A stretch of 64,000 nucleotides of DNA from Stramonita haemastoma (GCA_030674155.1 CM060325.1:25265335-25329334), one strand, 5' to 3'; numbered from the stretch's first letter, positions 11,219 to 23,440 are shown. Notes: generated by a model not told the origin, from the letters alone. Translations and numbers: made by a program.

Positions 11219-14200
11219 CCTGTAACACGATAGACTACGCTGTGTGTGCCACGCGGGCCTGCCTCCGTGCACCCCTAAACACTCCAAACTTTTCAAGGTG
11301 AAATGCCTAATTCTGTTCCCCTGTTTCTAGTTGAATGAACAGCATCTCATGCGCTTGTCTGCACAATCTTGGTTTGGAATTTGTGTCGATTGTAAGCGGT
11401 ACTAAATACATTTTATTCCGCGATCTTATTATTAGAAGATGTAACATTTTGTTAGAAGAGTGGAGTGGTACATAAAGGAATCGTTTCATTCCATAGGTGT
11501 GCATTTTTTCCCATGCCATTATTAACAAATAACCCCTAAATATCTATCTGCTTTACTAACAAAACTCCATGCACCCGGGCATTGGTTGTAAAAATCAAAG
11601 TGGCAAACAACCCCCCCCCCCCCCCCCCATTGTCCTTGAAATAAAAGAAAGAAAAGAAACGCGCGCGCGCGCCACACACACACACACACGCACACACACA
11701 CACACACACACACTGAATTATTTTAGTAAAATTGATTCTGCATCGAGAATTAATCGAAAGGTTTAGCAGTATTTCGAGATTACTGGTAGAATTTGGCAGG
11801 GTTGCGGTAAAAACCTACACTTACCCCGTCCTTGACTGTTTCCCGGGCTCAAGCAGCAGACATCCCCACAGAGCGCCATTTACCGCGGCACAGACAGGGT
11901 CGGTATGTTTCTTCTTCTTTCCCTTCTCTGCCGCCTTTAACATTGTGAAAATTTTGTGGACTTCGGGTTGTATGCTAGGTATGTTCGTGTTTCTGAACTC
12001 ACAGAACGCTGACATGAATGACGGGGTCTTTAATGTGCATATTAATTCTGATCTGCATGTGTATGTGATGTGCCAAAACAACAAAATGTGCAGAGAGAAT
12101 GGGGCACAAGTAATGGAATTTCCGAATTTATGTGAAATCAGGTTACAATTTCCGTAATGTTTGAAAGGTAATCTATTTGCTTGCATGAAAACTAAATGCA
12201 AAAGATAACTCGTGCAATATTTTTGTCTGATACTTTTAGCATGGAAAATGTTAGACCACCCATCGGAAAGTCAGTTAAATTTGAGTTATGATGCTGGACA
12301 CGAAAAATGTCTACAGTTGTACAGTAGCCTAAGGCAGCACATAAGGCTTGGGTTCTGGCAGTTTTCCCTCTATTTTCACGTGTATCACAATTGCATTTCG
12401 ATTTGTACGACACATACAAAGGCATCCACAGAAATATATAATCCACTTTCTCAGAAAGACTAGCCCTGATTAAAAACTTTCAAACAAATGTGGTAGGTTT
12501 GAACTTTTAAATTTTTCCAGCAGACATTGTATCCCCTCAGTCCTTTGTCATCTGCTAAGCCTAGCTGCTTCACCACAATAATATGCATGCACAGGGTCAA
12601 CATTGACTTGTACTCAGTACTGACAAGCAATTTTTATGTGATGAACATTTCCCACTTTCTTTGTTTCTCATCAGAACCTCTTTGTTGATCTATGGCCTCA
12701 ACCCCCAAAACAAGTACACAGTGCATTTTTTCATACATCAAATAAAAGAAAAATCTGTGAAAACCAGCAAACGGGTTGCTGACTGGCACTGTATAGAAGA
12801 TACTACTTCAGTACTTGGTTCCAGAAGCTAACTGTAAGGTACTAGCTGAGCATGGTCATGAAGTAGGGGCATTCATGAAAGATGGATGACACTACTATAA
12901 CACTTGAGGAATTTAGTCAGTAAGATGCAAAGGGGTTATGTTGGTTATAACTGGTGAGTGGAGGGAGTACTGTTTTCAGTTTTCATGTCCACCATCATCT
13001 GGCACGACTTGTTTTCTTTCATGATAAACTAAAAAACTTCCACCCCAGCTGCCAAAGAGCATGAAACCAATGAATAAGCCAATTCAAATGAAAGATGATG
13101 AAGCGCTTACAATCACAAGCAGTCAAGTTTTGTTTTGTATTTTTATTTTTTTGAAAGAAAGAAGTGTTGATTATGAAAATTTTTGGTATGAACATCACTT
13201 GACAAACACTAAAGAATGAAATCTTTATTTTTCATGAAACCAACCAATTGAGGCGACCCCTATATCATCTGCAAAGTCACCACTAGTACTAGTACAGTCT
13301 ACAGTACTAGTGACTAGGCAAAGCAAACCCAATTAGTAGTTTATCAGTGTTTGATCTCTACAATTTTGTTTTACATAGCTCAGAAGATGAAAATGTAAGA
13401 TTTTGGACATAGACTATCTGTAGAACTAGAACTTAGAAGTGTCAGTGATCAGTGATGACAGTGGGCATGACAAATTCCAAACAAAGGGAATAAAAGCGTC
13501 ATTCTTGCTGTGTGCCTCATGACAATCTATGTTTGGCAGTGTTTCAAATGCATTTTTTAGGGCAATTGTTTTTCACTGCAGTTTAGTCGAGAGGTGATTT
13601 CAGTATGGGTGATGATGATACAAACAGCAGTGGACATGACTTAAACACTGATCAATATTTTGTCTGTCTCACATCATATGCTGGGTTTTGCTTCTGCAGA
13701 AGAACATTTGACCTGGTGGCTGTAAACAGACTAGGAATGGCAGAGACAGACAGCACATAAAATTTATACCGCAAAACGTTTGGTTATGATTGGACACGAA
13801 TTCAGAATACTGAAGATTAATTCTGTTTTTGAAAAATGTGTCAACAGAACATCTTCCTAAATAGGTTTGTTTGTGTCTTGATTCTGTACACGCACGCACA
13901 CACACACACATGCACGCACGCAGGGTTTGAAACAATAAAATAGCCTTTCCTATGATTCAAGTGGCAAAAATAATTCCAACATTATCATAACATGTTTAAA
14001 ATTAAAAAAAAACACCATTCTTTAAAAAGTATTAGAATTAGGTAATAGAAAAGGCAGATATTTTGTTTTGAACATCTCAATGATTGTTTTGTAACACAGA
14101 GAGAGAGAGGAGGAAAACAGAAACATTAATTTTTTGATGTCCCGGTATTTTGCAGATTTTCTATGATGGGCAGTGCGTGTTCTTCAGCAGACTGCCAGAC

Positions 14201-14560
14201 TGCACCCAGCTTCTCTGGAGAGGGAGGGAAAATTGCAACAACTGACTGGTACACCAAAAGAGCTGGTTAACCACAGGCATTGCCATTGACAGGATGGAGC
14301 CAGTGTGGAGTGGGAAAAGCACAGATCTCCACACACACTCTGTCTGCGCTGTTTGGACATGCAGGTCTGTTATGTGTGGGGATGATAAAGTAAAATCTTT
14401 TTTTTTTTGTTGTTCCACAGTTAGAACTTCCGAGGTTCACCAGTGGTGAGATTTTATGTATGTGACTGTTTTTGCCTACCATGAACTGATGAAGGTAGCC
14501 ACATTCCATCTTTGGGGAATAGAAAACCATTTAAAATCTAATGAAAATATGTGTGAATGC
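11219..14560. other. No recognisable gene
   Basis: Open frames of up to 141 codons occur (for example 11732-12157), but none shows a domain, splice context or compositional bias of coding sequence. A C-run (11611-11628) and a CA tract (11673-11713) are the only structured parts. Confidence 0.5.
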
Positions 14561-14574
14561 ACGCGCGCGCGCAT

Positions 14575-14575
14575 G

Positions 14576-14671
<96 letters not shown>
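14575..14671. repeat. (CA)n-(CT)n compound microsatellite
   Basis: CA repeats (14575-14606) followed by CT repeats to 14671. Confidence 0.95.
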
Positions 14672-14673
<2 letters not shown>

Positions 14674-16225
14674 CTCTGAAATGCTTTAATGCACTTTGGC
14701 CATAGGTCATAATACAACAAAAGGGGTGGTGGGTGTAACACTCATGGATGAAAGTAGTTCCGGAATTCCGGATTGACAAACTTAAGTGGAAAGGGTTTTC
14801 TGGATTAGCAATCTCGATTTCCGGAATGCATTTTTTTTGCTGTTCTTCTACTTGTTTTTTTTTTCGTAGTGGAACAAAGATCGGCTACAGAGTAATTAAC
14901 TTCTTCTGCAGCTGGCAATTTAAAATTTTTTTTATAGCAGAAACAACAGCTTCACTGTGTTTTGTGTTTCTGCCATATTGTTGCGTGTGTGACACATGGG
15001 GTCTATTAAAAAGAAAAAGACATGGAGTATAGAAGTTGCCTTTCACATGCATATGCTGAGTGCTAAACAAAGAAAACCTTAGATGAGAATAAACATAAAA
15101 ATTAAACCTCCCCTCCCCCCCCAAAAAAAAAAGAAAAAAAAAGATGGAAAATGCTTTTGCACCAAATGAAGCAAAAATACTTTCCTGATCATTGCATGAA
15201 GACTTCCAATCTTGGTTGATGATCAATCATAGAGACCCGCCCCCCCCCCCCCCCCCCCACACACACACACCCCCACACACACACAAAACACACTGATCAC
15301 TTAAGAAAAATAAAAGAAAGATTAAAAGGGGGGATAAGAAACAAAATAAATGCCCTCAATTATGGCACCAAAAGAAACGAATGCACTTTCTTGTTCTGTC
15401 CTTGGTGATGATAGAACGTTGAGATTATTTTGGATTTTCTTCTGATGGAGGAACAGGGTGACCTGTCCAACATCAGACAGTACTGGAACTCCCACAGGGA
15501 GGTGCCAGACAGACTGAACTGAATTTTTTGTGCAGGAACTTTTTTTTTCTTCCCATTTTTGCTGTGTGACGCCTGTCAAAAAAGTTTTGATTCAGTTTGT
15601 CCAGTTTGATTCAGTAGTATGTAAAGTACTAGGACTGGAACCATTCGTATTGGTGACTATCTTTGCAGTGGACCATTCCAGTGCGTGGAGAGGGGGGTCT
15701 GCTGCATGGGTAACAGCTTGCCCTCCATACTTACTTACCCAGGCTTTGTGCTCTAAAGACTAGAGCACAACTCCATAGTCATCCGGGACTGATGGGTGCC
15801 TACTACTTACTAGTAGGCCTTGCTTGTCCCTGTTTTTGATGCAGAACAAAGATAGGTAACTTTACTTCCTTGGGGTGGCTGCTTTCTTCAGGCTAATTAT
15901 TTTAGTGAAGCAAAGCTTAGTTACATACCACTAGAAATAGTTGTTGGATGAGGGGAGAGGGTGGTAGGCAGTGGTAATCATCAGTAGGGAGAAACCGCAC
16001 AAGAAGGGAAGAAGATTCGGAACTCTGCCAGTTATTTTAAATCCACTTGGAACATTGTTCAACATATATGTAATATAATAATGTATATTGTTGTTATTAT
16101 TGTAGTTTAATTTTCTGGTACATGAATTTGGTTTGACAAAACCATGTATATAATTTTGTCATTATTTGTTAATTTTCAAGCGCTTAGATTTGTTTGCTTG
16201 ACAAGATGTGGGGCTACAGATATAT
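14672..16225. other. No recognisable gene; C-run and CA tract
   Basis: Contains a poly-C run at 15240-15258 followed by CA repeats. Nothing else is recognised. Confidence 0.5.
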
Positions 16226-16340
16226 TTTATTTATTCTTTTATATGGAGGATTATGAAATAAGCGCTTGTGTGCTTTTTAATATCCAGCTCCCGTGTGTAT
16301 GCAGTTTTGTAAATTTTGCCATCTGTTCCCACCATATATA
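16226..16340 (-). mobile_element. tRNA-derived SINE, copy 7 (tail only)
   Basis: Matches the tail half of the SINE family ('ttatttattcttttatat', then 'cccgtgtgtatgcagttttgtaaatt'). It ends just before the pyrimidine tract of the candidate exon at 16374. Confidence 0.75.
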
Positions 16341-16373
16341 TTATTATTGTAATCCTTGTGGTTTTTATTCCAG

Positions 16374-16461
16374 GACACGGACCAGGGCGTACCTGTGGGA
16401 GACGCCCAGTGACACCACAATCCACCTGGCAGTGGATGACGTGGACAGACAGAATCTTCAG
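16374..16461 (+). CDS. Candidate internal exon of an unknown host gene
   Basis: An 88-bp segment is framed by an acceptor (TTTTTATTCCAG, ending 16373) and a donor (CAG|GTACTT, at 16461/16462). In frame from 16375 it encodes 29 residues, beginning TRTRAYLWETPSDTT. It is GC-richer than its AT-rich surroundings, as exons usually are here. No family is recognised. A second open stretch at 16921-17115 (acceptor-like TTGTTAG before it) might be a later exon and ends at the truncated Kolobok-like copy. Evidence is weak: the donor is not a strong match and no protein homology could be tested. Confidence 0.3.
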
Positions 16462-16618
16462 GTACTTCGGTGATGGCGCCAGGTCTGACTGGGTGTGAAG
16501 TGGGATGTGGAGATTGCTGCCTGCCTGCCTGCCTTTTGGGGTCTGTGAGTAATTGGTTCTCAGAGCAGAGTGAGAGAGACCGTGACAATGGTGATTGTTT
16601 TGTTGTCTGTGCAAGTGT

Positions 16619-16870
16619 TGGGTTGATCTTTTTGTTTTGTGAACAGTCTGTTGTCATGTTATCTGATTTTGGGTACTGGCGGGTTGATCTTTTGTTTTGT
16701 GAACAGAGTGAGTCTGTTGTCATGTTATCTGATTTGGGCACAGGCGGGTTGATCTTTTGTTTTGTGAACAGAGTGAGTCTGTTGTCATGTTATCTGATTT
16801 GGGCACTGGCGGGTTGATGTTTTGTGAACAGAGTGAGTCTGTTGTCATGTTACCTGATTTGGGCACCGGC
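16619..16870. repeat. Minisatellite, about 64-bp unit, 4 copies
   Basis: Four units each begin GGGTTGATCTTTTGTTTTGT (or a close variant, with a shortened fourth unit) and include 'gtctgttgtcatgttatctgattt'. The first and last units are the most diverged. Confidence 0.9.
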
Positions 16871-17112
16871 ATGTGTACAATTAGGAAGGACCACGTAAAA
16901 TACTTCATCTATTTCACCACTTGTTAGGTCACACAAAATCGGTACACTGGGAACACAATCACATGGATGGAGCTGTCAGAGCCTGTAGCTTAGTTGCTGT
17001 CCAGTTCCTGGTGGAATGTCTGGAAGCACACGCCTTTGCAGAGGTGGATGCAGCATCACTGCATCACAGCATCACTGCAGAGGTGTATGCAGCAGGTGAT
17101 GCAGCCAGATAT

Positions 17113-18756
17113 GTCTGATATATTCAGTGTGAAATTGACATTTCACGAGTACACTTTTCATGTAAAGTTTGGAATAAATGAATGTACAGAAAAGGGAAAA
17201 GTAGACAGACAACAACACAAACATGATTCTGATAATAAATACTCACCAGTAAAGTTCTTCTCGCAGTTTGGAACATGCTGAGCCACCCAGGCAGCATACT
17301 GCATTGGGTCGTCACGGTAAAGCTGCTTGCCAGATGACGACTCGCAGCTTTGGCAGTATGTGCACATAACATGTGCATCTATGCACAGTCCTGTCAGCAA
17401 ATCCACCACACACCCCACACCAATATGGGAAGAGTGTCCCCTAGTCGGCCAGGTGCCATCAAAGCTGACACTAATGTCCAGTATGTCATCAGTGCTGAGT
17501 GTAATGCCAGACTGGCGTGCATGAATTTGTCTAACATACTCTGCTGTTGTTGAAAATAAATGTGCCTCATAGTCCCCAAGCTTCTCATATAATTTTTCTG
17601 CTTTCTTTTGAAATGTTTTGTGGTGCATGCCCTGAAGATCCATGTTTTCACAAAAATTGTTGAAAGCTCTTGCCCCTAATCCACACACTAATGCTGAAAA
17701 CACTGCCTGTCTGTTGATGATGTAGTCTGTCACCCCCCCCCTGTCCCCTCTCAGCTAAAAACCCTTCTGTCCCCTCTACAACTTGTTCACAGGAAGAACA
17801 ATACACATATCCATGCACTGCCAGCCCACATGGTTTCTTTTTATCAGTGCTGAAGCACAATGCAGTCTGCTGACACTGAGGGCAACTTAGCTTCTTCACA
17901 AACTGATCTATCCTATTGAAATCAACTATCCCTCTCTTTGTAGTGTTGGTTGAACTTTCCTCAGCACTGGCACTTTCACGCTGGAGTTGTGCTTTTACAA
18001 CTTCATACGAGTCTCTTTTGAACTGTGTACAAGTTCTGTTTCCTAAAATACTATCCCTAACACTCGAAGTAGATGGTGGTGGAGCTGACGAAACTGTACT
18101 GGTCGAAGTCGAAGTAGACGCCACTGACTGAGTGTCCGATTCAGGATCGTTTCTCGGCAAATCGCCACTTGAAGTTGTTGATCTGCACTGCCGAGCGTAG
18201 GCAAGCTGTTTTCTTCGCCTCAACTTGCCTGTAGACGATGATCTGAGCGTATATTTCTTTGAAGCAGGCATTTTTTTTGTGCGCGATCGTCAACTAGAAA
18301 GTTGTAAACAATCTGCCATATTAGCCAAGGCGCGTCACGTGACCTTAGTCGGCTAATGGTGTGGCCAAGATTTGAATCGCTCTCCATATATGGCATATGC
18401 TAATGTTCTAAATCGTCATTCTGTGAATACTATGGGAAATCCTAGAAAGAACTCTCCTGATTGGTTTAGCAAACATCCTGCTCTTTCCATTGATATGCGG
18501 TGTGTCGGACTTTGTGTAGCAGAAGTGGCTGTTGCTAGGGTCTAAAAGTCGGCATTTTTATGCTTTTTTCCAAACAAACGAACACAAGCTCAGTCGGGTT
18601 AGTGTACTAAAATCATTTTTATTACAAAAATGCATCATTTTATCGAGAGAAAAAAAAAAGGGACATTAAAGTAGACACATTATAGAGTAAAAATGTGAAA
18701 ATCTCAAAATAGCCAGATTGACCTCATTTCAACATATTTTGCTGCTGCACATCCCC
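17113..18756 (-). mobile_element. Kolobok-like DNA transposon K-A, 5' half only
   Basis: Nearly identical to 20983-22631 of the adjacent element K-B. It keeps the transposon end (minus strand GGGGATGTGCAGCAG, finishing at 18756), the promoter region, exon 1 and about 135 bp of the intron, then stops at 17113. At the corresponding place K-B has a CT microsatellite. The second exon is absent. The right end abuts a TTAA (18757-18760) shared with K-B. Confidence 0.85.
17247..18271 (-). pseudogene. Kolobok/Mutator-like transposase exon 1 (K-A)
   Basis: The ATG at 18271 opens MPASKK, followed by a Ser/Thr-rich basic N-terminus. A zinc-ribbon-like CPQC ... CSSC pair comes next, then the first catalytic aspartate in ISVSFDGTW with the RGHSSHIGVG signature. 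The exon stops at a GTGAGT donor (17246-17241). The frame breaks inside a run of nine C (17733-17741, G on the coding strand). Without exon 2 the second catalytic aspartate and the glutamate are missing, so this copy is dead. Confidence 0.85.
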
Positions 18757-18760
18757 TTAA

Positions 18761-20699
18761 GGGGATGTGAGGCAGTAAATCCTGAATTTTAGAAGGGCTG
18801 ATTTATTTCAGTTTTATGTATAGTAATTGATTATACTATGTACCCTAAATGTAAAAATGCTCTCCGTTTATGGTAATTTCTTGCCGTTTCCATGGAAACC
18901 GGCGTAAACAGCCGCCATTTTGATTTTTTTGGGAAAGGTTTTACAGCAAAAGTATACATCACAGACTAATCATTTTTGGCACAGATATACATTATGATTG
19001 TTATTATTGGTAGACAGATGCCTTTTTCTATTATTGGTCATAGTTTTTTTTTTACAAATTTTTTTCCCATTTGGTCATGAATTTTATGCAATTATTATGC
19101 AATTAGCCTTGTAAAATGAAAACTATCTCCTATATAAAAAAAATCCAAACTGTCACCCAATAAGCAAGACACTAATGTATACTTGTGCCAAGTTTCTTGA
19201 AAGATGGACAGACAGTTTTTGAGAAATTTTGATCCTAAAGTGGCATGCAGGACGAAAACGCAAAACGGAGAAAAACAGCTTTAAAGATTTCAGACATGTT
19301 CAGACAAACATATTTTACTCACAGCCTTGTTTGAACCCCTCGGAACTATACTCCAGGCACTCAGCAACACCACACACACTCAGAACTGTCCTGCAGCATA
19401 AGCAGGCCCCCCTTCCAGCTCCATCAGCTCCTCCTGTCTCTTCAGTCTGGCAGCTCTGACTTTGTCGCGTCGCTTGGTTTCCTTGTCCTTCTGGCACTTG
19501 ACGCTGTTCCTCACCCTCTTCTGCTGTCTGGATGCCCCCAACCTCTTCATGTGTGCTCCTTTGTGGAAGCCAAAGAAGCTGGCACTCTCCTAGGCAGCAG
19601 CTGGACCAAAATTGAATTCATTGATGGCTGTCAGGACTGCAAACTGGACACGCCGGCGTGAAGCGAATTTATCTTTCGCACAGCGAGCCCAGATCAAACT
19701 GTGCAAGGACTCGTTGGAATTCTGGGTCTTGCCTGCAACACACCTCCTCAGTAGCTGGATTTCTGTCAACCTCTCATAGACAGGCAGCAGATGGCTGTGG
19801 AGCTTGTCGTAGTTGAGCGGGGTGTGGATCAGGTTCTGGTGGGGCCCGGGCACTTGATGCTGAGCGATAGCCGCCTGAAAGAAACACCAGGAATCCGCCC
19901 CAGTAGGGCACAGCTCGTGGCGTGGCTGGCTGTCAGTAGAACAGCAGTGGTAGAATGAAGCCATCACTGCCTTCTTCATCTCCTCTGCAGATCCACTCTT
20001 CCGGATGGCTCTGCTGTAGTAGATGGTCAGCTTGCGTATAGCATTTTGGGTTAGCTGACCTCGTCCACAACCTCCAAGAGTGACACTTTTTTTGCGACAA
20101 TCAGTGACAAGATTTCGCAAAGCTGACCCCAGACGCTTGCTGACATGGTTGATGCACTCCTCCTTTTCAATCTGGACTGCATCACCATAGGGCTTGATGG
20201 ATGTCAGCTCATTGAAGGTCTTGGCATCACCATCCGAAAGCAGGACTGTGTAGCGGAGCTTGTAGCGTTCCACCGACCGCTGCCAGAGCACACGGGCTGC
20301 CTCCACCTCCATCATGCCAGAGGATCCTGTTGACAATTGACACAGAATGTATAATAAATGTGTGGTTTAGGAAGGATTTGTGTGATTCTCTCTGTGTGTG
20401 TGAGTGTGCACAGACGCGTGTGCTCAATGATGCTAATAATAATAATTAAAAAAAAACACAATAATATTAACAATAATAATAATGGTTCAAGTTTTTGCAG
20501 GCCATTTGGCTCATATGTACTGAAAAATAACCATATAATATATATCATATGGTCATCAAACAAGGTAACATAACAAGAGACTGTTAGGGCAGTATAACTA
20601 TAAGCATACTAGCAAAAACTTAAAAAAAAATTCATACAGTTTCAGAAAAAGGTGACAAAAATGAGGAAGGAATAAGTTTGTTGAAACTATGATTCTAAA

Positions 20700-20746
<47 letters not shown>

Positions 20747-20945
20747 CTTGTATGTATACATGTGCTGGAAAAATATATATATGTGCAAAGTATTTTTTAA
20801 AAATCATTCATCACTGTATTTTTACTTGGCAAATAACAGTAAGTTCAAATTATTTGTTATTTTACAACACACTTTTGTCTACAACTGTACATTACCATCT
20901 AACAGTTGTAATTGTGATGATGGACACAAAGTTCTTTTGCATATA

Positions 20946-20983
<38 letters not shown>

Positions 20984-22631
20984 ATATATTCAGTGTGAAA
21001 CTGACATTTCACAAGTACACTTTTCATGTAAAGTTTGGAATAAATGAATGTACAGAAAAGGGAAAAGTAGACAGTCAACAACACAAACATGATTCTGATA
21101 ATAAATACTCACCAGTAAAGTTCTTCTCGCAGTTTGGAACATGCTGAGCCACCCAGGCAGCATACTGCATTGGGTCGTCATGGTAAAGCTGCTTGCCAGA
21201 TGACTCGCAGCTTTGGCAGTATGTGCACATAACATGTGCATCTATGCACAGTCCTGTCAGCAAATCCACCACACACCCCACACCAATATGGGAAGAGTGT
21301 CCCCTAGTCGGCCAGGTGCCATCAAAGCTGACACTAATGTCCAGTATGTCATCAGTGCTGAGTGTAATGCCAGATTGGCGTGCATGAATTTGTCTAACAT
21401 ACTCTGCTGTTGTTGAAAATAAATGTGTCTCATAGTCCCTAAGCTTCTCATATAATTTTTCTGCTTTCTTTTGAAATGTTTTGTGGTGCATGCCCTGAAG
21501 ATCCATGTTTTCACAAAAATTGTTGAAAGCTCTTGCCCCTAATCCACACACTAATGCTGAAAACACTGCCTGTCTGTTGATGATGTAGTCTGTCACCCCC
21601 CCCCCCCCCCCCCCCCCCCCTTGTCCCCTCTCAGCTAAAAACCCCTTCTGTCCCCTCTACAACTTGTTCACAGGAAGAACAATACACATATCCATGCACT
21701 GCCAGCCCACATGGTTTCTTTTTATCAGTGCTGAAGCACAATGCAGTCTGCTGACACTGAGGGCAACTTAGCTTCTTCACAAACTGATCTATCCTACCGA
21801 AGTCAACTATCCCTCTCTTTGTAGTGTTGGTTGAACTTTCCTCAGCACTGGCACTTTCACGCTGGAGTTGTGCTTTTACAACTTCATACGAGTCTCTTTT
21901 GAACTATGTACAAGTTCTGTTTCCTAAAATACTATCCCTAACACTCGAAGTAGATGGTGGTGGAGCTGACGAAACTGTACTGGTCGAAGTCGAAGTAGAC
22001 GCCACTGACTGAGTGTCCGATTCAGGATCGTTTCTCGGCAAATCGCCACTTGAAGTTGTTGATCTGCACTGCCGAGCGTAGGCAAGCTGTTTTTTTCGCC
22101 TCGACTTGCCTGAAGACGATGATTCGAGCGTATGTTTCTTTGACGCAGGCATTTTTTTGTGCGCGATCGTCAACTAGAAAGTTGTAAACAATCCGCCATA
22201 TTAGCCAAGGCGCGTCACGTGACCTTAGTCGGCTAATGGTGTGGCCAAGATTTGAATCGCTCTCCATATATGGCATATGCTAATGTTCTAAATCGTCATT
22301 CTGTGAATACTATGGGAAATCCTAGAAAGAACTCTCCTGATTGGTTTAGCAAACATCCTGCTCTTTCCATTGATATGCGGTGTGTCGGACTTTGTGTAGC
22401 AGAAGTGGCTGTTGCTAGGGTCTAAAAGTCGGCATTTTTACGCTTTTTTCCAAACGAACACAAGCTCAGTCGGGTTGGTGTACTAAAATCATTTTTATTA
22501 CAAAAATGCATCATTTTATCGAGAAAAAAAAAAAGGGACATTAAAGTAGACACATTATAGAGTAAAAATGTGAAAATCTCAAAATAGCCAGATTGACCTC
22601 ATTTCAACATATTTTGCTGCTGCACATCCCC
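18761..22631 (-). mobile_element. Kolobok-like DNA transposon K-B, end-to-end copy
   Basis: A 3,871-bp element with inverted ends. The left end reads GGGGATGTGAGGCAGTAAAT from 18761, and the right end, reversed, reads GGGGATGTGCAGCAGCAAAA from 22631 (16 of 20 match). TTAA lies outside both ends (18757-18760 and 22632-22635). TTAA duplications with a Mutator-domain transposase point to the Kolobok superfamily. To the right, TTAA runs directly into the ATTGG-tailed repeat R1, so the element sits in an R1 copy. To the left, the TTAA is also the border of K-A. Confidence 0.85.
19380..22152 (-). pseudogene. Kolobok/Mutator-like transposase, two exons (K-B)
   Basis: Exon 1 runs 22152-21113 and ends at a GTGAGT donor. 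The intron is 21112-20327, ending TCAACAG on the minus strand. Exon 2 runs 20326-19380. The join creates a Gly codon and the conserved GSSGMMEVEAA. The DDE-type catalytic residues fall in SVSFDGTW (exon 1), LLSDGDAKTFN (exon 2) and NSNESLHSLIW (exon 2). Lesions are a TAG at 21904-21906 (CAG in K-A), a 25-C run at 21596-21620 that breaks the frame, and a TAG at 19590-19592, 70 codons before the natural end at GGPAYAAGQF. It is inactive as read. The intron carries CA and CT microsatellites. Confidence 0.9.
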
Positions 22632-22710
22632 TTAAAATTTGATGAGGTGACAGCCCTGATATGGTCTGTGTGGTCAGCTGGGCTACAACATGATTGGATT
22701 GGATCGAAGT
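22632..22710 (+). repeat. R1 repeat, 3' part with ATTGG tail
   Basis: Begins at the TTAA that borders K-B and reads 'aatttgatgaggtgacagccctgatatgg' into a short ATTGG tail. The 5' part of this R1 copy is missing, replaced by the transposon. The same family occurs near 29015, 42210, 42321, 43643, 50418, 50775/54058, 54581 and 54753. Confidence 0.8.
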
Positions 22711-23105
22711 GTGGAGGGATGTGGGTATGTCTGATGGGACGTGTTTGTAAGGAGAGGCTGTAGATTACAGTCTGCCCTGATGCTAGTTGTACTTTGCCAG
22801 CTCCCATCCATCTACTTTCGCTAATCCCTAATGTCTAGTTGATAGCCCTCCATTTCTCTTGCAATTTGAGCTGCTGTTCCTATACGATACATTGTTCTCA
22901 CATTCCAGTGTCCGATGTTGAGTTTAGTGTTGGGACTTGCGAGGGACCTCGTTGGACGTTGTGTTTCCCGGAAGCTTTCACCCATCATCGTCATGTTGCC
23001 AGAGTAGGTGATCCCTCCTGCTCCCTGATTTTGTTGTAGAGTCATGTCCATGCTTTCTGTAACTGGGTTATTTTTACGGGAGGAGGTAGTTGGCCTTCTG
23101 CCCAA
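22711..23105 (-). mobile_element. RTE-like LINE 5' fragment (start of endonuclease)
   Basis: A minus-strand reading near 22821-22950 gives LNIGHWNVRTMY and AQIAREMEGYQLDI, the start of an APE endonuclease with the WNVRT motif. ESRW-type and GAGKVQLASGQTVIYS follow further downstream. It is cut after about 60 residues of endonuclease. A paralogous fragment with the same breakpoints lies at about 29125-29490. Confidence 0.7.
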
Positions 23106-23240
23106 CCCCCAGACTTGGAGGACCAGGGATTTTTGTCAGGGTGTCCTTCCCTTAGACTGCGTTGGTTCACGTGTGCAATCCCCCATCCACCACCCGGGGG
23201 CCGCGCCCCAACGCCGTGCAGTCCCAGCGCGAGGAAGGAG

Positions 23241-23440
23241 AGGCTGTTAGCTTGTTTTTGTGATGAAGTGATGGTCAGAGAGGCTGTTTGCTTGTTTTTG
23301 TGATGAAGTGATGGTCAGAGAGGCTGTTTGCTTGTTTTTGTGATGAAGTGATGGTCAGAGAGGCTGTTTGCTTGTTTTTGTGATGAAGTGATGGTCAGAA
23401 AGGCTGTTTGCTTGTTTTTGTGATGAAGTGATGGTCACAT
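23241..23440. repeat. Minisatellite, 40-bp unit, exactly 5 copies
   Basis: Five consecutive 40-bp units (23241, 23281, 23321, 23361, 23401), each starting AGGCTGTTTGCTTGTTTTTG apart from a single change in the first. They are nearly perfect, implying recent expansion. Confidence 0.95.

Noticed and set aside
11732..12157. 141-codon open frame
   Set aside because: No domain, no splice context and AT-rich composition; length is within chance for this much sequence.
23241..23440. CRISPR array
   Set aside because: Repeats are directly adjacent with no unique spacers, and the genome is animal.
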